From positions 42,849 through 106,848 of the forward strand of contig NZ_JAVDDS010000008.1 of NCBI RefSeq assembly GCF_030848475.1: a stretch of 64,000 nt of DNA. The letters run 5' to 3'. Both the position numbers and the translations under genes were made by a program. Under the pieces are notes generated by a model. That model worked only from the letters and a program-made list of their open reading frames with translations. It had not been told where the DNA came from and made no database searches. Shown in pieces: positions 44,363-53,965 of the stretch. Each line of letters starts with the position of its first letter. Position 1 is the first letter of the stretch. The DNA is from Herbivorax alkaliphila (GTDB taxonomy: Bacteria; Bacillota; Clostridia; Acetivibrionales; Acetivibrionaceae).

Positions 44363-45730
44363 ATGATTAAATTTCAATTCAGTGTGAAAAACAGAAAACT
44401 ATTTCAGTTAGAACCTGCTAAAGTCATAGTATTAAGTTTTATAATAGTTATACTTTCTGGAACTTTACTTTTGACTCTTCCCATAGCTTCAAATGCTCAT
44501 GTTGAAAAGGCAGATTTTCTAACTGCACTATTTACTGCAACATCTGCCACCTGTGTAACAGGTCTTGTAGTAGTAGATACCGGTACACAGTGGTCACTTT
44601 TTGGACAGATTGTTATTCTCACACTGATTCAAATAGGTGCATTAGGATTTGTAACTTTTGCCACATTCTTCTCGGTTTTGCTAGGAAGAAAAGTTGGACT
44701 TAAGACAATGATATTGGCTCAACAATCTTTAAGCGACTTTAGTTTTGAAGGTGTAGTAAACCTTATTAAAAATGTAGTACTTGCTACTTTTTCAATTCAG
44801 TTAGCGGGTGCTCTTATTTTATCAACAAGGTTTGTTCCACACTTTGGGCTAGAAGGTTTTTACATATCAATATTTCATTCTATATCGTCCTTTTGTAATG
44901 CAGGATTCGATATACTGGGAGGTTACCAAAGTCTTACCAATTATAATGATGATCCTATACTTTTATTTATTACATCAACCCTTATTATTTTCGGTGGGCT
45001 TGGTTTCGTTGTGTGGAAAAATTTGTGGGAATATCGCAAAGACAAAGTTCTTCTTCTTCACACAAAGGTAGTTTTAGGATTGGTTTTTTCACTTATTGCT
45101 TTTGGTACAATATTTTTCTTCTTTTCAGAATTTAATAATCCTTATACCCTAGGCCAATTAAATTTAAGTGAAAAAATGAGTGCTGCCTTTTTTCAATCTG
45201 TAACAACTCGAACTGCAGGTTTTAATTCAATTGATACAGGCAGTATGCAGGAAATATCTAAAGCAATGTCAATACTGCTTATGTTTATAGGTGCAGCACC
45301 TGGTTCTACAGGTGGTGGTGTTAAAATAACCACTTTTGGAGTTATTTTAGTTGCTGTTATCTCACAAATCAGAGGTTCTCAGCACACTATCGTATTTAAA
45401 AGAAGAGTTCCATACCTAACTGTAACTAAAGCTCTTGCAATAGTTAGCCTTAGTGCTATAGTTATCGTTACACTCACAACAATACTTCTGGCAATAGAAG
45501 ATCTTCCATTTTTAGATGTGTTTTTTGAGTCTGTATCTGCATTTGGAACTGTAGGTTTGTCTGCTATAGGAACAAGTACTTTAAGCAACATCAGCAGAAT
45601 TTTCTTAATAATCACTATGTTTGTCGGAAGAATTGGTCCTCTTTCTTTTGCAATTGCATTGACAATGCAAAATACACGAAAGAAAAAGCAGGATGTTGTT
45701 TACCCTGAAGGAAAAATAATTGTCGGTTAA
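44363..45730 (+). CDS. TrkH/KtrB family potassium transporter
   Basis: A 455-residue K+ uptake channel-like membrane protein with the four-fold M1-P-M2 plan. Pore-loop glycines are seen in FTATSATCVTGLVVVDTG, SISSFCNAGFDILGG, SVTTRTAGFNSIDTG and SVSAFGTVGLSAIG. TrkH proteins are gated by cytoplasmic TrkA/KtrA subunits that bind NAD(H)/ATP, and two such genes lie convergently just downstream. It is preceded by a good promoter and a GGTGG ribosome site. The 45730-45763 hairpin ends the transcript. Confidence 0.94.
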   Translation: MIKFQFSVKNRKLFQLEPAKVIVLSFIIVILSGTLLLTLPIASNAHVEKADFLTALFTATSATCVTGLVVVDTGTQWSLFGQIVILTLIQIGALGFVTFATFFSVLLGRKVGLKTMILAQQSLSDFSFEGVVNLIKNVVLATFSIQLAGALILSTRFVPHFGLEGFYISIFHSISSFCNAGFDILGGYQSLTNYNDDPILLFITSTLIIFGGLGFVVWKNLWEYRKDKVLLLHTKVVLGLVFSLIAFGTIFFFFSEFNNPYTLGQLNLSEKMSAAFFQSVTTRTAGFNSIDTGSMQEISKAMSILLMFIGAAPGSTGGGVKITTFGVILVAVISQIRGSQHTIVFKRRVPYLTVTKALAIVSLSAIVIVTLTTILLAIEDLPFLDVFFESVSAFGTVGLSAIGTSTLSNISRIFLIITMFVGRIGPLSFAIALTMQNTRKKKQDVVYPEGKIIVG

Positions 45731-45763
45731 AAAAGCACCACCTTTTATAAGGTGATGCTTTTT
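45730..45763. terminator. Bidirectional terminator between trkH and trkA genes
   Basis: A 15-position stem AAAAAGCACCACCTT with AAGGTGATGCTTTTT (one mismatch on +, G-U on the other strand) and a four-base loop, ending in T residues on both strands. Confidence 0.85.
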
Positions 45764-45771
45764 AGAAAAAT

Positions 45772-46443
45772 TTAAATTTTATTTCGCTTACCTACAAAAT
45801 AATCTTTAAGTTCCATCTGATCTTTGCTTGAAGAAACAGCGATAATATAATCTCCTTCTTTTAAAACTGTAAAACCATTTGGTATTATAACCTCCTCATT
45901 TCTTATAACAGAAATAAGAACACAGTCTTTTGGAATATTTATATCCTTTAAAGTCCTATTACACACTGGGGACTCATGAGTTATTACAATCTCATTTAGA
46001 ACCAGCTTACCACTCTTTAGTCTTAAAAGAGTTTTAATGCCAGAGTAATCAACTTCCTGCTCAATAAGGTCAGCTATTATAGAAGTGCTACTCACTGCTA
46101 TATCTACACCAAGTTTTTGAAATACTTCAATGTTCTTTGGATTGTTCACCCTTGCTATAGTTCTATTTACTCCAAAATTCCTCTTGGCCAATTGACAGGC
46201 AATAAGATTATCTTCATCCTTCCCTGTCACTGCAATAAAAATATCACAATTTTTAGCTTCTATTTCTGAAAGCACATTTAAATCTGTGCCATCTCCATTT
46301 ATCACTGGAATATGAAGGTCATTTGCAACTTTTCTGCACATATCCTCCAGTGGTTCGATAATAACAATTTTATGTTTGTATGGGAGAAGGGTTTTAACAA
46401 GATAGTATCCAAGTTTTCCTCCTCCTGCTATAACAATGTACAT
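45772..46443 (-). CDS. TrkA family potassium channel regulatory subunit (second gene)
   Basis: A 223-residue RCK protein: N-terminal Rossmann domain starting MYIVIAGGGKLGYYLVK (GxGxxG nucleotide motif with the acidic residue at the end of strand two, IIEPLEDMC), then a C-terminal RCK_C domain (about 135-215). It gates TrkH-type channels in response to nucleotides. It follows a second TrkA-like gene by 36 bases and is convergent with trkH. Two separate TrkA proteins rather than one double-length TrkA suggest a hetero-oligomeric gating ring. Confidence 0.92.
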   Translation of the reverse strand: MYIVIAGGGKLGYYLVKTLLPYKHKIVIIEPLEDMCRKVANDLHIPVINGDGTDLNVLSEIEAKNCDIFIAVTGKDEDNLIACQLAKRNFGVNRTIARVNNPKNIEVFQKLGVDIAVSSTSIIADLIEQEVDYSGIKTLLRLKSGKLVLNEIVITHESPVCNRTLKDINIPKDCVLISVIRNEEVIIPNGFTVLKEGDYIIAVSSSKDQMELKDYFVGKRNKI

Positions 46444-46479
46444 CTTTTAACCTCCAACAAAATTAGTTATCAAAAATAT

Positions 46480-47097
46480 CTAGCTCAATGATTTATTTGC
46501 AATTACAAGTATATCACTTTTTTCAAGTACAAAATTAGGATTTGCAAAATTAAACTCACCATTTCTTATAACACCAAACAAATGAGAATTTTCACTAGAT
46601 TTCATGGATTTGAGTTTTTTTCCTATATTAATATTACTCACTTTTTTCTGTTTATAAAAAATCATGGAATTTCCAATAGTTTGTCTGTGAATATCTTCTT
46701 TTCCAATCATAATAGACTTTATTACATCAACTGTAATATCAGTGGGGCAAATCGTCTTTAGTCCAAATTGGTGAAATACATGTTCCCTAGTAGGATTATA
46801 TATCCTAGCTATCACTTTTGGAACTTTAAATATTTCCTTTGCAACCTGACAAGCCATAATATTTACATTGTCACTTGGTGTGACAGCTGCTAGGGCATCT
46901 GCAGTTTTTATACCTGCCTGCTTTAAAATATCCTGATCAATAGGAACTCCTGTAAGAGTTATTCCATTAAAGTCTGTCGGCAATGCTTTAAACGAATTAC
47001 TGTCACTATCAATGATTACAACATCATGACCCTCTTCAGATAAAACATGTGCAAACCTTGATCCAACTTTTCCACACCCAATTATAATTACATGCAT
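46480..47097 (-). CDS. TrkA family potassium channel regulatory subunit (first gene)
   Basis: A 205-residue RCK protein with GCGKVGSRFAHVLSEEGHDVVIIDSD at the N-terminus, the GxGxxG dinucleotide motif ending in an acidic residue, and a shorter C-terminal RCK_C domain. It pairs with the next gene as regulator of the TrkH channel encoded nearby. The promoter lies in the 282-base AT-rich gap that also serves the divergent DUF421 gene. Start ATG with an AGGAGGAAT site. Confidence 0.92.
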   Translation of the reverse strand: MHVIIIGCGKVGSRFAHVLSEEGHDVVIIDSDSNSFKALPTDFNGITLTGVPIDQDILKQAGIKTADALAAVTPSDNVNIMACQVAKEIFKVPKVIARIYNPTREHVFHQFGLKTICPTDITVDVIKSIMIGKEDIHRQTIGNSMIFYKQKKVSNINIGKKLKSMKSSENSHLFGVIRNGEFNFANPNFVLEKSDILVIANKSLS

Positions 47098-47379
47098 TGT
47101 ATTCCTCCTGCAAAAAACAACTGTTTATATTTTTATTTAATAGTCATAACATCTATTCTATATCATTTATATTATTATTGCATACTGTAATTTATGTTAA
47201 TTTGCTCTTAAATTCATAAATATACTTTGAACAGAGTTGAATATTTAAATTACACTCAATATTAATACCGATTGCTAAGATTTTTTATATATTGCAAACT
47301 AAATAAAACCATAAATTCCTATACATTTTAAAAAAAATATTCGGCAAACTATTAATAATTATAAAGAAAGGATGATATT

Positions 47380-48069
47380 GTGTTAGTATCTTTTGTCAGA
47401 ACACTAATATTGTATTTGCTTGTTATTACAGTAATGAGACTAATGGGGAAACGCCAGATAGGAGAACTTCAACCTTTTGAACTTGTTGTAGCTATAATGA
47501 TATCAGAACTGGCATCTGTTCCAATGCAAAATACAGGAATTCCCTTGATGAATGGTATTATTCCAATACTTACACTTTTAATTGCACAATTGCTCTTTTC
47601 TTTTATTGGCCTTAAAAGCACAAGAGCAAGAGGTATTATTTGCGGCAAACCAAGTGTTTTGATACAAAATGGTAAACTTAAAGAACCTGAGCTCAGAAAA
47701 GAAATGTATACAATAAATGACCTTTTAGAACAATTGCGAATAAAAAACATACCAAATATTGCAGATGTAGAGTTTGCAATATTAGAAACAAATGGACAGC
47801 TAAGTATTATTCCCAAATCTCAAAAAAGACCTGTAATTCCTGAAGACCTAAATATACAGACAGAATATGAAGGGGCCCCCCTTGACCTTATTATTGATGG
47901 CAATATAAATATGGATAATTTAAAGATTGCTAATTTAAATGAAAAATGGATTTTTGATGAGTTAAACAAATTTGGAATAAAAGATGTGAAAGATGTTTTG
48001 TTTGCCAGCCTAGATTCATCAGGTAATTTGTATTTCCAGATTAGAGAAAAAGGAAGGAGGATAAATTAA
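47380..48069 (+). CDS. DUF421 family membrane protein (YetF/YcaP-like)
   Basis: A 229-residue protein: three N-terminal membrane helices (about 5-22, 30-50, 58-78) followed by two cytoplasmic YetF-type alpha/beta domains. Landmarks are VMRLMGKRQIGELQPFELVVAIMISELAS and RKEMYTINDLLEQLRIKNIPNIADVEFAILETNGQLSIIPK. YetF family members are membrane proteins linked to spore or envelope functions in Bacillus, with no proven activity. GTG start with AAAGGATG. The following DUF4363 gene begins at the next base; the two families are commonly paired. Confidence 0.9.
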   Translation: MLVSFVRTLILYLLVITVMRLMGKRQIGELQPFELVVAIMISELASVPMQNTGIPLMNGIIPILTLLIAQLLFSFIGLKSTRARGIICGKPSVLIQNGKLKEPELRKEMYTINDLLEQLRIKNIPNIADVEFAILETNGQLSIIPKSQKRPVIPEDLNIQTEYEGAPLDLIIDGNINMDNLKIANLNEKWIFDELNKFGIKDVKDVLFASLDSSGNLYFQIREKGRRIN

Positions 48070-48459
48070 TTGCATACCTTTAAAGTTTTAGGAGGCCTTG
48101 CACTGGTTTTGGCATTGATAATAGGATCATCATTTTTCTCTTCAAGAACTCTTTCTGCATCTTCTCAAAGAATTGAAGAAAAAATTCTTGAAGTTGAGAC
48201 CAACACATATAAAAATAATTGGGATTTAGCTAGTAATAGTCTTTCAATCATTATAGAAGAATGGCCTGAAACAGAAAAATCTTGGAGTATTTTATTAGAC
48301 CATTCTGATATTGATGATATTAGCACTTCAATATTTAGATTGTCTAGATATTTAGAAGCAGAAGATTCCACACAAACATTAGCTGAAATAGCTGCTTTAA
48401 AGCAGCTATTAAAAACCATTCCTGATAGAGAAGTTCTGTCTTTGAGTAATATCTTTTAG
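48070..48459 (+). CDS. DUF4363 family protein
   Basis: A 129-residue protein with an N-terminal signal anchor (VLGGLALVLALIIGSSFFSSRTL) and a helical extracytoplasmic domain of about 95 residues containing NNWDLASNSLSIIIEEWPETEKSWSILLDH. It is the usual partner of DUF421 proteins in Firmicutes. TTG start behind GGAAGGAGGATAAAT, immediately after the DUF421 stop, so the two are translated from one message. Function unknown. Confidence 0.85.
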   Translation: MHTFKVLGGLALVLALIIGSSFFSSRTLSASSQRIEEKILEVETNTYKNNWDLASNSLSIIIEEWPETEKSWSILLDHSDIDDISTSIFRLSRYLEAEDSTQTLAEIAALKQLLKTIPDREVLSLSNIF

Positions 48460-48503
48460 TAAAAAATTCTCCATTTCAATTTGTGTATATGTATTTTATA
48501 CCA

Positions 48504-48532
48504 TTGACACAAAAAGGCATAAGTTATAGAAT
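48504..48532 (+). promoter_or_regulatory. Promoter of the fabI leader RNA
   Basis: TTGACA (48504-48509), 17-base spacer, TAGAAT (48527-48532). Transcripts would begin near 48539, about 158 bases before the fabI start. Confidence 0.75.
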
Positions 48533-48538
48533 GTCTTA

Positions 48539-48655
48539 TGTGTATGTTCTGAACCATTCGCCCTTTTAGATTAACAAATGTAAATGGTTTAAAATACACT
48601 ATGGGCTACAAATGGGTTGTTTGCTATCAAGGGTATATACTACCCTTGATTTTTT
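48539..48655 (+). ncRNA. Candidate 5' leader or small RNA upstream of fabI
   Basis: About 115 bases lie between a near-consensus promoter and a strong intrinsic terminator, with no open frame. Internal pairings are possible (AACCATT near 48551 with AATGGTT near 48585). It matches no riboswitch class I know. It could be an attenuator controlling fabI or an independent small RNA. Confidence 0.45.
48626..48650 (+). terminator. Intrinsic terminator upstream of fabI
   Basis: Perfect 10-bp stem ATCAAGGGTA / TACCCTTGAT, five-base loop, followed by TTTTT. It lies only 46 bases before the fabI ATG and 167 bases after the DUF4363 stop, so it sits in the fabI leader. Confidence 0.9.
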
Positions 48656-48696
48656 AAAAAGGGGAAAAATTATTACAAATAAAGGAGCTGTATAAA

Positions 48697-49455
48697 ATGG
48701 GAAATTTACTTGCTAATAAGAACATTCTTGTTATGGGTGTAAGAAACAAATGGAGTATAGCATGGGGTATTGTAAATGCCGCCATTAATGAGGGTGCAAA
48801 TATAATAATTACATATCAAGGTGAAAGAGAAAAAAAAGGAGCTTTAGAGCTTGGTGGGGATTCTACATTTCAATGTGATATTTCCTCAGATGAAGACATT
48901 GATAATTTATTTTCTAATATTAAAGAAAAATATGGCACAATTCATGGGGTTGTCCACAGTATAGCTCATGCTAATACTGAAGATTTAAAAAATGACTTTG
49001 TTTATACTTCAAGGGATGGTTTCTCACACGCTATGAATATTAGTGCATATTCTCTAGTAGCTGTTACTCGTCGTGCAAAAGAAATTATGTCAGAAGGAGG
49101 AAGTATCATAACCCTTACATATATGGGATCTGAAAAAGTATTTCCTGGATACAACGTTATGGGAGTTGCAAAAGCAGCCCTTGAGACCAGCGTAAGATAT
49201 TTAGCTTCCGATTTAGGTCCTTCAGGCATTAAAGTAAATGCTATTTCAGCTGGTCCTATAAAAACATTATCTGCTAAAGGAGTAAAAAACTTCGGAAATA
49301 TATTAGATACAGTAGAAGAAAAGGCTCCACTGAGAAGAAATATAACTCCTGAAGATGTAGGCAAGTCTGCACTATATCTTTTAAGCGATTTATCTAGTGG
49401 CTTAACTGGGGAAGTCATCCATATAGACAGCGGTTACAACATAATGGGCATATAA
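48697..49455 (+). CDS. fabI: Enoyl-ACP reductase FabI (NADH-dependent)
   Basis: A 252-residue short-chain dehydrogenase-fold enzyme that reduces trans-2-enoyl-ACP in each round of fatty acid elongation. The FabI-type N-terminus is NKNILVMGVRNKWSIAWGIV. The catalytic Tyr-x6-Lys is in YNVMGVAK (about 156-163), and an earlier Tyr lies in TYMGSEKVFPG. The end is DSGYNIMGI as usual for FabI. It is alone rather than in the fab cluster. A ribosome site AAAGGAG precedes the ATG, and the upstream region contains a promoter and terminator that may control it. FabI is the target of triclosan-type inhibitors. Confidence 0.94.
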   Translation: MGNLLANKNILVMGVRNKWSIAWGIVNAAINEGANIIITYQGEREKKGALELGGDSTFQCDISSDEDIDNLFSNIKEKYGTIHGVVHSIAHANTEDLKNDFVYTSRDGFSHAMNISAYSLVAVTRRAKEIMSEGGSIITLTYMGSEKVFPGYNVMGVAKAALETSVRYLASDLGPSGIKVNAISAGPIKTLSAKGVKNFGNILDTVEEKAPLRRNITPEDVGKSALYLLSDLSSGLTGEVIHIDSGYNIMGI

Positions 49456-49456
49456 A

Positions 49457-49492
49457 ATTCAAGATGGGCAATTCAAGATGGATTCAAGATGG
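49457..49492 (+). repeat. Three direct copies of ATTCAAGATGG
   Basis: Copies at 49457-49467, 49471-49481 and 49482-49492. The third is part of the left arm of the palindrome that follows, so the array seems to have arisen by duplication of that arm. Confidence 0.85.
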
Positions 49493-49547
49493 GGACGGTT
49501 CTTTCCTTTCATAAAATGAAAGGAAAGAACCGTCCCCATCTTGAATC
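49481..49547. repeat. 67-bp palindrome with GGGGACGGTTCT core; bidirectional terminator
   Basis: Two perfect 32-base arms around a three-base loop (49513-49515). The arm reads GATTCAAGAT, then the core GGGGACGGTTCT, then TTCCTTTCAT. It lies between convergent fabI and lipid kinase genes. It shares only the 12-base core with the palindrome at 5805-5868. Confidence 0.9.
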
Positions 49548-49555
49548 GTCTTTTG

Positions 49556-50434
49556 TCACTTTGCAAACACTTCTATAGCTTTATTTTTAAACTCAATATT
49601 AACTGGCAAACAGCATCCTTTTTCACCATCAATAGACAATGCTATATCATCATAACTTTTTATAACACACTTTTTTGTTCTAAGTTTAATTACATTTTTA
49701 TTTTGTAAATTATCTTTTCCTAAAACTTTAAAGAAAATTCCTGCCATCTCAATAGGATTGCAATTTTTTATTATTATAATATCCATCATTCCATCTGTAT
49801 AATCTGCATCTTTTATTATATTATTAAAACCTCCTGCCTGATTTCCATTTAAAATAAAAAACAGCAAAATATCTTCCTCAATAATTTCATCATCTGTTTC
49901 AAATCTCATTTTAAATGATTTCAAGCTTGTAACTTCACTTATTGCTTTTAAATAATATGCAAAAGGGCCAAAACTTTTTTTAAGCTCTTTATGTGTACTA
50001 AAAGACACTTCAACAAAAGCTCCACCTGCAAATGAGCTAAAAAAATGCTTTTCATTACTTACAAGCCCAACATCAACTTTCTTAGTTTTTCCTGAAAGTA
50101 TAATATCGATACACTTATCCAACTTATCAGGAATATTTAGTATAGAAGCAAAATCATTACATGTTCCAGAAGGAATTAATCCCATAGGCACATTTATATT
50201 TTCCTTTAAAAGTATATCTCCAACGCTACTTATAGTCCCATCTCCCCCAGATGCCACTACAAAATCAAATTGATTATTTTTTAGTACTTGAATAAAATGT
50301 TTATTATCTTTACTTGTCCGATATGGTTGAATTAAAATATTTTTTTTCTGAAATCTGTCAATTATATAATCAAGTTTATTTGGTGTACTCTGAACACCTG
50401 AAAACGGATTATAAATTAAAAGAGCTCTCTTCAT
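49556..50434 (-). CDS. Diacylglycerol kinase-like lipid kinase (YegS/DgkB family)
   Basis: About 292 residues. The N-terminal catalytic domain carries IYNPFSG (about 6-12) and the ATP-binding GGDGTISSVGDIL motif (about 64-76). The C-terminal beta domain contains SIDGEKGCCLPVNIEFKNKAIEVF. These proteins phosphorylate diacylglycerol or related lipids and recycle lipids in the membrane. The open frame extends to 50461, but the GAAGGGAAGAG site and the family start (MKRALLIYNP) both point to the ATG at 50434. Convergent with fabI. The exact lipid substrate is unknown. Confidence 0.9.
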   Translation of the reverse strand: MKRALLIYNPFSGVQSTPNKLDYIIDRFQKKNILIQPYRTSKDNKHFIQVLKNNQFDFVVASGGDGTISSVGDILLKENINVPMGLIPSGTCNDFASILNIPDKLDKCIDIILSGKTKKVDVGLVSNEKHFFSSFAGGAFVEVSFSTHKELKKSFGPFAYYLKAISEVTSLKSFKMRFETDDEIIEEDILLFFILNGNQAGGFNNIIKDADYTDGMMDIIIIKNCNPIEMAGIFFKVLGKDNLQNKNVIKLRTKKCVIKSYDDIALSIDGEKGCCLPVNIEFKNKAIEVFAK

Positions 50435-50567
50435 ATTCACTCTTCCCTTCTCTTTATTCACTCTATTTTATAATTATATTATATTGCAAAACAATATGCA
50501 ATATAAGGAATAATCAAAGAGTATGTATATTTATTGTAATTTGTATATTCTGTTATCTCCCCAAGCA

Positions 50568-50614
50568 AAAAACGGTTATTCTATTTTCTAAGCTAAAATA
50601 GAATAACCGTTTTT
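50568..50614 (-). terminator. Terminator after glgD
   Basis: A 20-bp perfect stem, AAAAACGGTTATTCTATTTT and its complement, with a seven-base CTAAGCT-type loop, 21 bases after the glgD stop, followed by T residues on the minus strand. Confidence 0.92.
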
Positions 50615-50635
50615 ATATACATTAATTATGATTTT

Positions 50636-51757
50636 TTACACTATCGTATTTTTACTCACAATTACTGGAAAACCCTCGGTTCCTTCAAGGTTAATTCCCT
50701 TTGTTATTCTAACACCTTTATCCACAATTAAGTGTTCTATTTTCACACCCTCTTCTATTACGGAGCCTTGCATTATTATACTATTTTTAACAACTGAATC
50801 TCTTTTAACTGTAACACCTCTAAAAAGCACAGAATCTGCAACTGATCCTTCAACTATAGATCCATCTGCAACTATAGAATTTTCCACTTCTGCTTCCTCA
50901 TTATACTTTGCAGGTGGTTCATCTTTAACTTTTGTATAAACACGACCATATTCAGCAAAAAGCTGACGTCTAATATCAGGATTCAACATTTCCATATTAA
51001 TTCTGTAATATGCATTAATTGTACTTATATTTCTCCAATAACCATCAAACTTATAACCATATATATTAAGTACATTCAGCTTTTCAATAAGAACATCCTT
51101 TACAAAATCATACTTCCCGTGAGCAGCACATTCTTGAAGCAATGAAATCAGTAATTCTCTTTTTAAAATATATATTCCCATTGAACAAATTGTTGATTGG
51201 GGATTTTTGTGTTTTTCACGTAAATCTGTTATTTTTCCATTTTCGTCTACATCCATATTGCCCATATACTGCAATTCTTCATAGGGAAAATCATGCATAT
51301 CTCTGTATGCAATTGTTATGTCTGCATTTTTCTCAATGTGATAATCAAGCATACCATCAAAAGGCATTTTGTAGACACAATTACCCTGTGCAACAACTAC
51401 ATATTCCTCAAAACTTCTCTCTAAAAAAGTAATATTATGAACCATAGCATCAGCACTTCCCTGATACCATCCTGAATTCTCTCCTGAAAGAAATGGTGGA
51501 AAAACAAATAAACCATCATTTCTTCTGTCCAAATCCCATTCCTTACCAGAGCCTAAATGATCCATTAGAGAGCGAAAGCTGTACTGAGTAAGAACTCCAA
51601 CATTAGTTATTCCTGAATTGACCATATTGGATAAAACAAAATCTATCATTCTATACTTTCCACCTACTGGAACCGCTGTACTTGAACGATGCTCAGCTAA
51701 TTCTCTTAGCCTGCCATTTTTACCTCCGGTAAGAATGATTCCCATTGTACTTTTCAT
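50636..51757 (-). CDS. glgD: Glucose-1-phosphate adenylyltransferase-like subunit GlgD
   Basis: A 373-residue GlgD: N-terminal nucleotidyltransferase domain ([39 protein letters not shown]) and a C-terminal left-handed beta-helix (about 280-373) of hexapeptide repeats such as [17 protein letters not shown]. The GGKNGRL loop differs from the GGxGxRL of active GlgC, and GlgD alone is usually inactive and modulates GlgC. It acts in glycogen synthesis, providing ADP-glucose. The start overlaps the glgC stop (ATGA). No glgA or glgB is adjacent in this window. Confidence 0.94.
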   Translation of the reverse strand: MKSTMGIILTGGKNGRLRELAEHRSSTAVPVGGKYRMIDFVLSNMVNSGITNVGVLTQYSFRSLMDHLGSGKEWDLDRRNDGLFVFPPFLSGENSGWYQGSADAMVHNITFLERSFEEYVVVAQGNCVYKMPFDGMLDYHIEKNADITIAYRDMHDFPYEELQYMGNMDVDENGKITDLREKHKNPQSTICSMGIYILKRELLISLLQECAAHGKYDFVKDVLIEKLNVLNIYGYKFDGYWRNISTINAYYRINMEMLNPDIRRQLFAEYGRVYTKVKDEPPAKYNEEAEVENSIVADGSIVEGSVADSVLFRGVTVKRDSVVKNSIIMQGSVIEEGVKIEHLIVDKGVRITKGINLEGTEGFPVIVSKNTIV

Positions 51758-53034
51758 TCACACTCTCCTCCCTTTAAAATACTTTCTCCTGACTCAATAT
51801 TTAGAGAACAGTACTCACCAGAGTCAATGTATGAATCTATCACTACATTTTTGCCTAGTTTGCATTTGTCAGGAACTTCAGCTTTTTCTCCTACAACTGT
51901 TATACCAGAAGAATACAGATTTGGTTTTTCTTTGTTTGGTATGTTTTCACCAATTCCCATAGTCACATTGTTGCCAATCTTCGCACCTTCACCTATTATA
52001 CTCTGTTTTATAACTGTCTTTTTCCCTATAGAAGTATCCATCATAACAATTGAATCTTCAATTTCAGAATCCTCATCTATGTAAACTCCCGGGAAAATTA
52101 CAGAGTTTTTGACTTTTCCATAAACCATGCACCCTTCTGCTACAATAGATTTTTTCACACTGCCCTTAGGTCCAATATAATGAGCTGGTTTTACATGGTT
52201 AAGAGTGTATATCTTCCAAGCAGGATCAAAAAGATTAAACTCTGGAACCCTGCTAATAAGATCCATGTTAGACTCCCAATACGCCTGTATAGTACCTACG
52301 TCTCTCCAATATCCACTAAATTGATAAGCCCACATATTTCTGTTTTCATTAAGCATCATGGGAATTATATTTTTTCCAAAGTCATGATTTGATTGAGGAT
52401 TTTCATCATCACGAATAAGGTACTCTCTTAAAACTTCCCAAGTAAATATGTAGACACCCATTGAAGCAAGATTACTTTTAGGATTTTTAGGTTTTTCCTC
52501 AAATTCGTAAACTTTTCCATTTTCATAGGTATTCATTATACCATACCTACTAGCCTCCTCCCATGGAACATTTATCACTGAAATAGTAGCATCTGCATTG
52601 TTTTCCTTGTGAAAATCAAGCATTTTTGAATAATTCATCTTATAGATATGATCACCTGATAAAATCACTACATATTTAGGTGAATGTTTGTCTACATAAT
52701 GAATGTTTTGACAAACAGCATTTGCCGTACCCTTGTACCACTCTCCTATTTCCGCCTTGAGATAAGGTGATAATATGGTAACTCCACCATTTATCCTGTC
52801 CATATCCCATGGTTTACCAATGCCGATATGTGCATTGAGTTCAAGGGGTTGATACTGTGTCAATACACCTACAGTGTCAATATCAGAATTGACACAGTTA
52901 CTCAAAGAAAAATCAATTATTCTGTACTTAGCTCCATATGAAACAGCTGGTTTTGCTATTTTATTTGTTAGTACACCTAACCTGCTACCCTGTCCTCCAG
53001 CTAGCAGTAATGCAAGTATCTCCTTGTTTTGCAT
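51754..53034 (-). CDS. glgC: Glucose-1-phosphate adenylyltransferase GlgC
   Basis: A 426-residue ADP-glucose pyrophosphorylase. The glycine-rich loop is [38 protein letters not shown]. The sugar-binding region contains GTANAVCQN and [15 protein letters not shown], and [19 protein letters not shown] is the glucose-1-phosphate site. A beta-helix lies at about 300-400. It makes ADP-glucose from ATP and glucose-1-phosphate, the committed step of glycogen synthesis. First gene of the glgC-glgD operon on the minus strand. In Firmicutes GlgC and GlgD form the active heterotetramer. Confidence 0.96.
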   Translation of the reverse strand: MQNKEILALLLAGGQGSRLGVLTNKIAKPAVSYGAKYRIIDFSLSNCVNSDIDTVGVLTQYQPLELNAHIGIGKPWDMDRINGGVTILSPYLKAEIGEWYKGTANAVCQNIHYVDKHSPKYVVILSGDHIYKMNYSKMLDFHKENNADATISVINVPWEEASRYGIMNTYENGKVYEFEEKPKNPKSNLASMGVYIFTWEVLREYLIRDDENPQSNHDFGKNIIPMMLNENRNMWAYQFSGYWRDVGTIQAYWESNMDLISRVPEFNLFDPAWKIYTLNHVKPAHYIGPKGSVKKSIVAEGCMVYGKVKNSVIFPGVYIDEDSEIEDSIVMMDTSIGKKTVIKQSIIGEGAKIGNNVTMGIGENIPNKEKPNLYSSGITVVGEKAEVPDKCKLGKNVVIDSYIDSGEYCSLNIESGESILKGGECE

Positions 53035-53308
53035 TAAATCCCCCCAACTTGTTTAAGTATAATTATTGTATTCTATATAGAGAAATTTAATCCTCTAAAA
53101 AATCATATAAATATTAATAATATTATAAAAAAATTAAAATAAATATGTTAATGATGAATAATTAATGTTATAATGTAATTGTATTAATTTCTTTTAATAG
53201 GTAACAGGTTAGATTATAAGCTTTACCATAAGAACTATATTTTTTAGCTTCACCTAAAAAACAAATAAATATAATCTACAAACTTCTAAAATATTGGAGT
53301 GATAAAAT

Positions 53309-53923
53309 ATGGAATTAAAAGTTGGAGATCTTGTATCCATTCGACATTTCTCTGGAACAAAATTATTTAAAAGTCTAGTATTAGAATCAAACAGTGATAC
53401 TATTTGGGTTAAACTTGTTGAAGATATCGCTCTTTTAAATTGTTCCATTGGAGACCCTATAGTACTTGGATATGAATTGGAGGATGAAGTTTACATATCT
53501 AGCTGTACTCTTCTAGATATGGACAAACCCCAAAATGCATTGAACGTAAAAATTGACAACTTTGAGACAACAACAAATAAAAGATTATTTGTAAGGTTTC
53601 CTGTTTCCATTTATGCAGAGGCCAGAATTGGACAATCTCAAACAAAGAATCTTGCCATGGTGAAGAATATCAGCTTTAATGGTATGATGATACATTCAAA
53701 ACATGACTTCCCTCTATATCAGGAATTGAAATTTGATTTACATGTTGGAATTACCATCCATATAAAAGCTGTTGTCATTAGAAAAACAAAAGATACACAT
53801 AACTATGAATATGGGTTAAAAATTCTTTATACTGATGTCCACACACCTAATTTATTAAAAAAATATCTCGTGCTGTTAAAAAAAGAACAGGAAGAATTTA
53901 TGAAAAAATTTAAAGAAGATTAA
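53309..53923 (+). CDS. PilZ domain protein (flagellar brake YcgR-like), paralogue 1
   Basis: A 204-residue protein with an N-terminal PilZN/YcgR-type beta barrel (about 1-95) and a C-terminal PilZ domain (about 100-200). The c-di-GMP-binding signatures are intact: RLFVR in the RxxxR loop (about 93-98) and NISFNG (NxSxxG) about 30 residues later. It probably senses c-di-GMP and affects motility, adhesion or pili. It has a paralogue at 57983 on the other strand, and neither lies near a flagellar or GGDEF gene here. Start ATG behind TTGGAGTGAT. No c-di-GMP riboswitch is visible in the 274-base upstream gap. Confidence 0.88.
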   Translation: MELKVGDLVSIRHFSGTKLFKSLVLESNSDTIWVKLVEDIALLNCSIGDPIVLGYELEDEVYISSCTLLDMDKPQNALNVKIDNFETTTNKRLFVRFPVSIYAEARIGQSQTKNLAMVKNISFNGMMIHSKHDFPLYQELKFDLHVGITIHIKAVVIRKTKDTHNYEYGLKILYTDVHTPNLLKKYLVLLKKEQEEFMKKFKED

Positions 53924-53965
53924 AAAAAGTTTTTGTTAAAACTTTTAAACCTATTTAGTAATACC

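Noticed and set aside
53035..53308. c-di-GMP riboswitch upstream of the first PilZ gene
   Set aside because: No GEMM-type conserved core could be found in either orientation.
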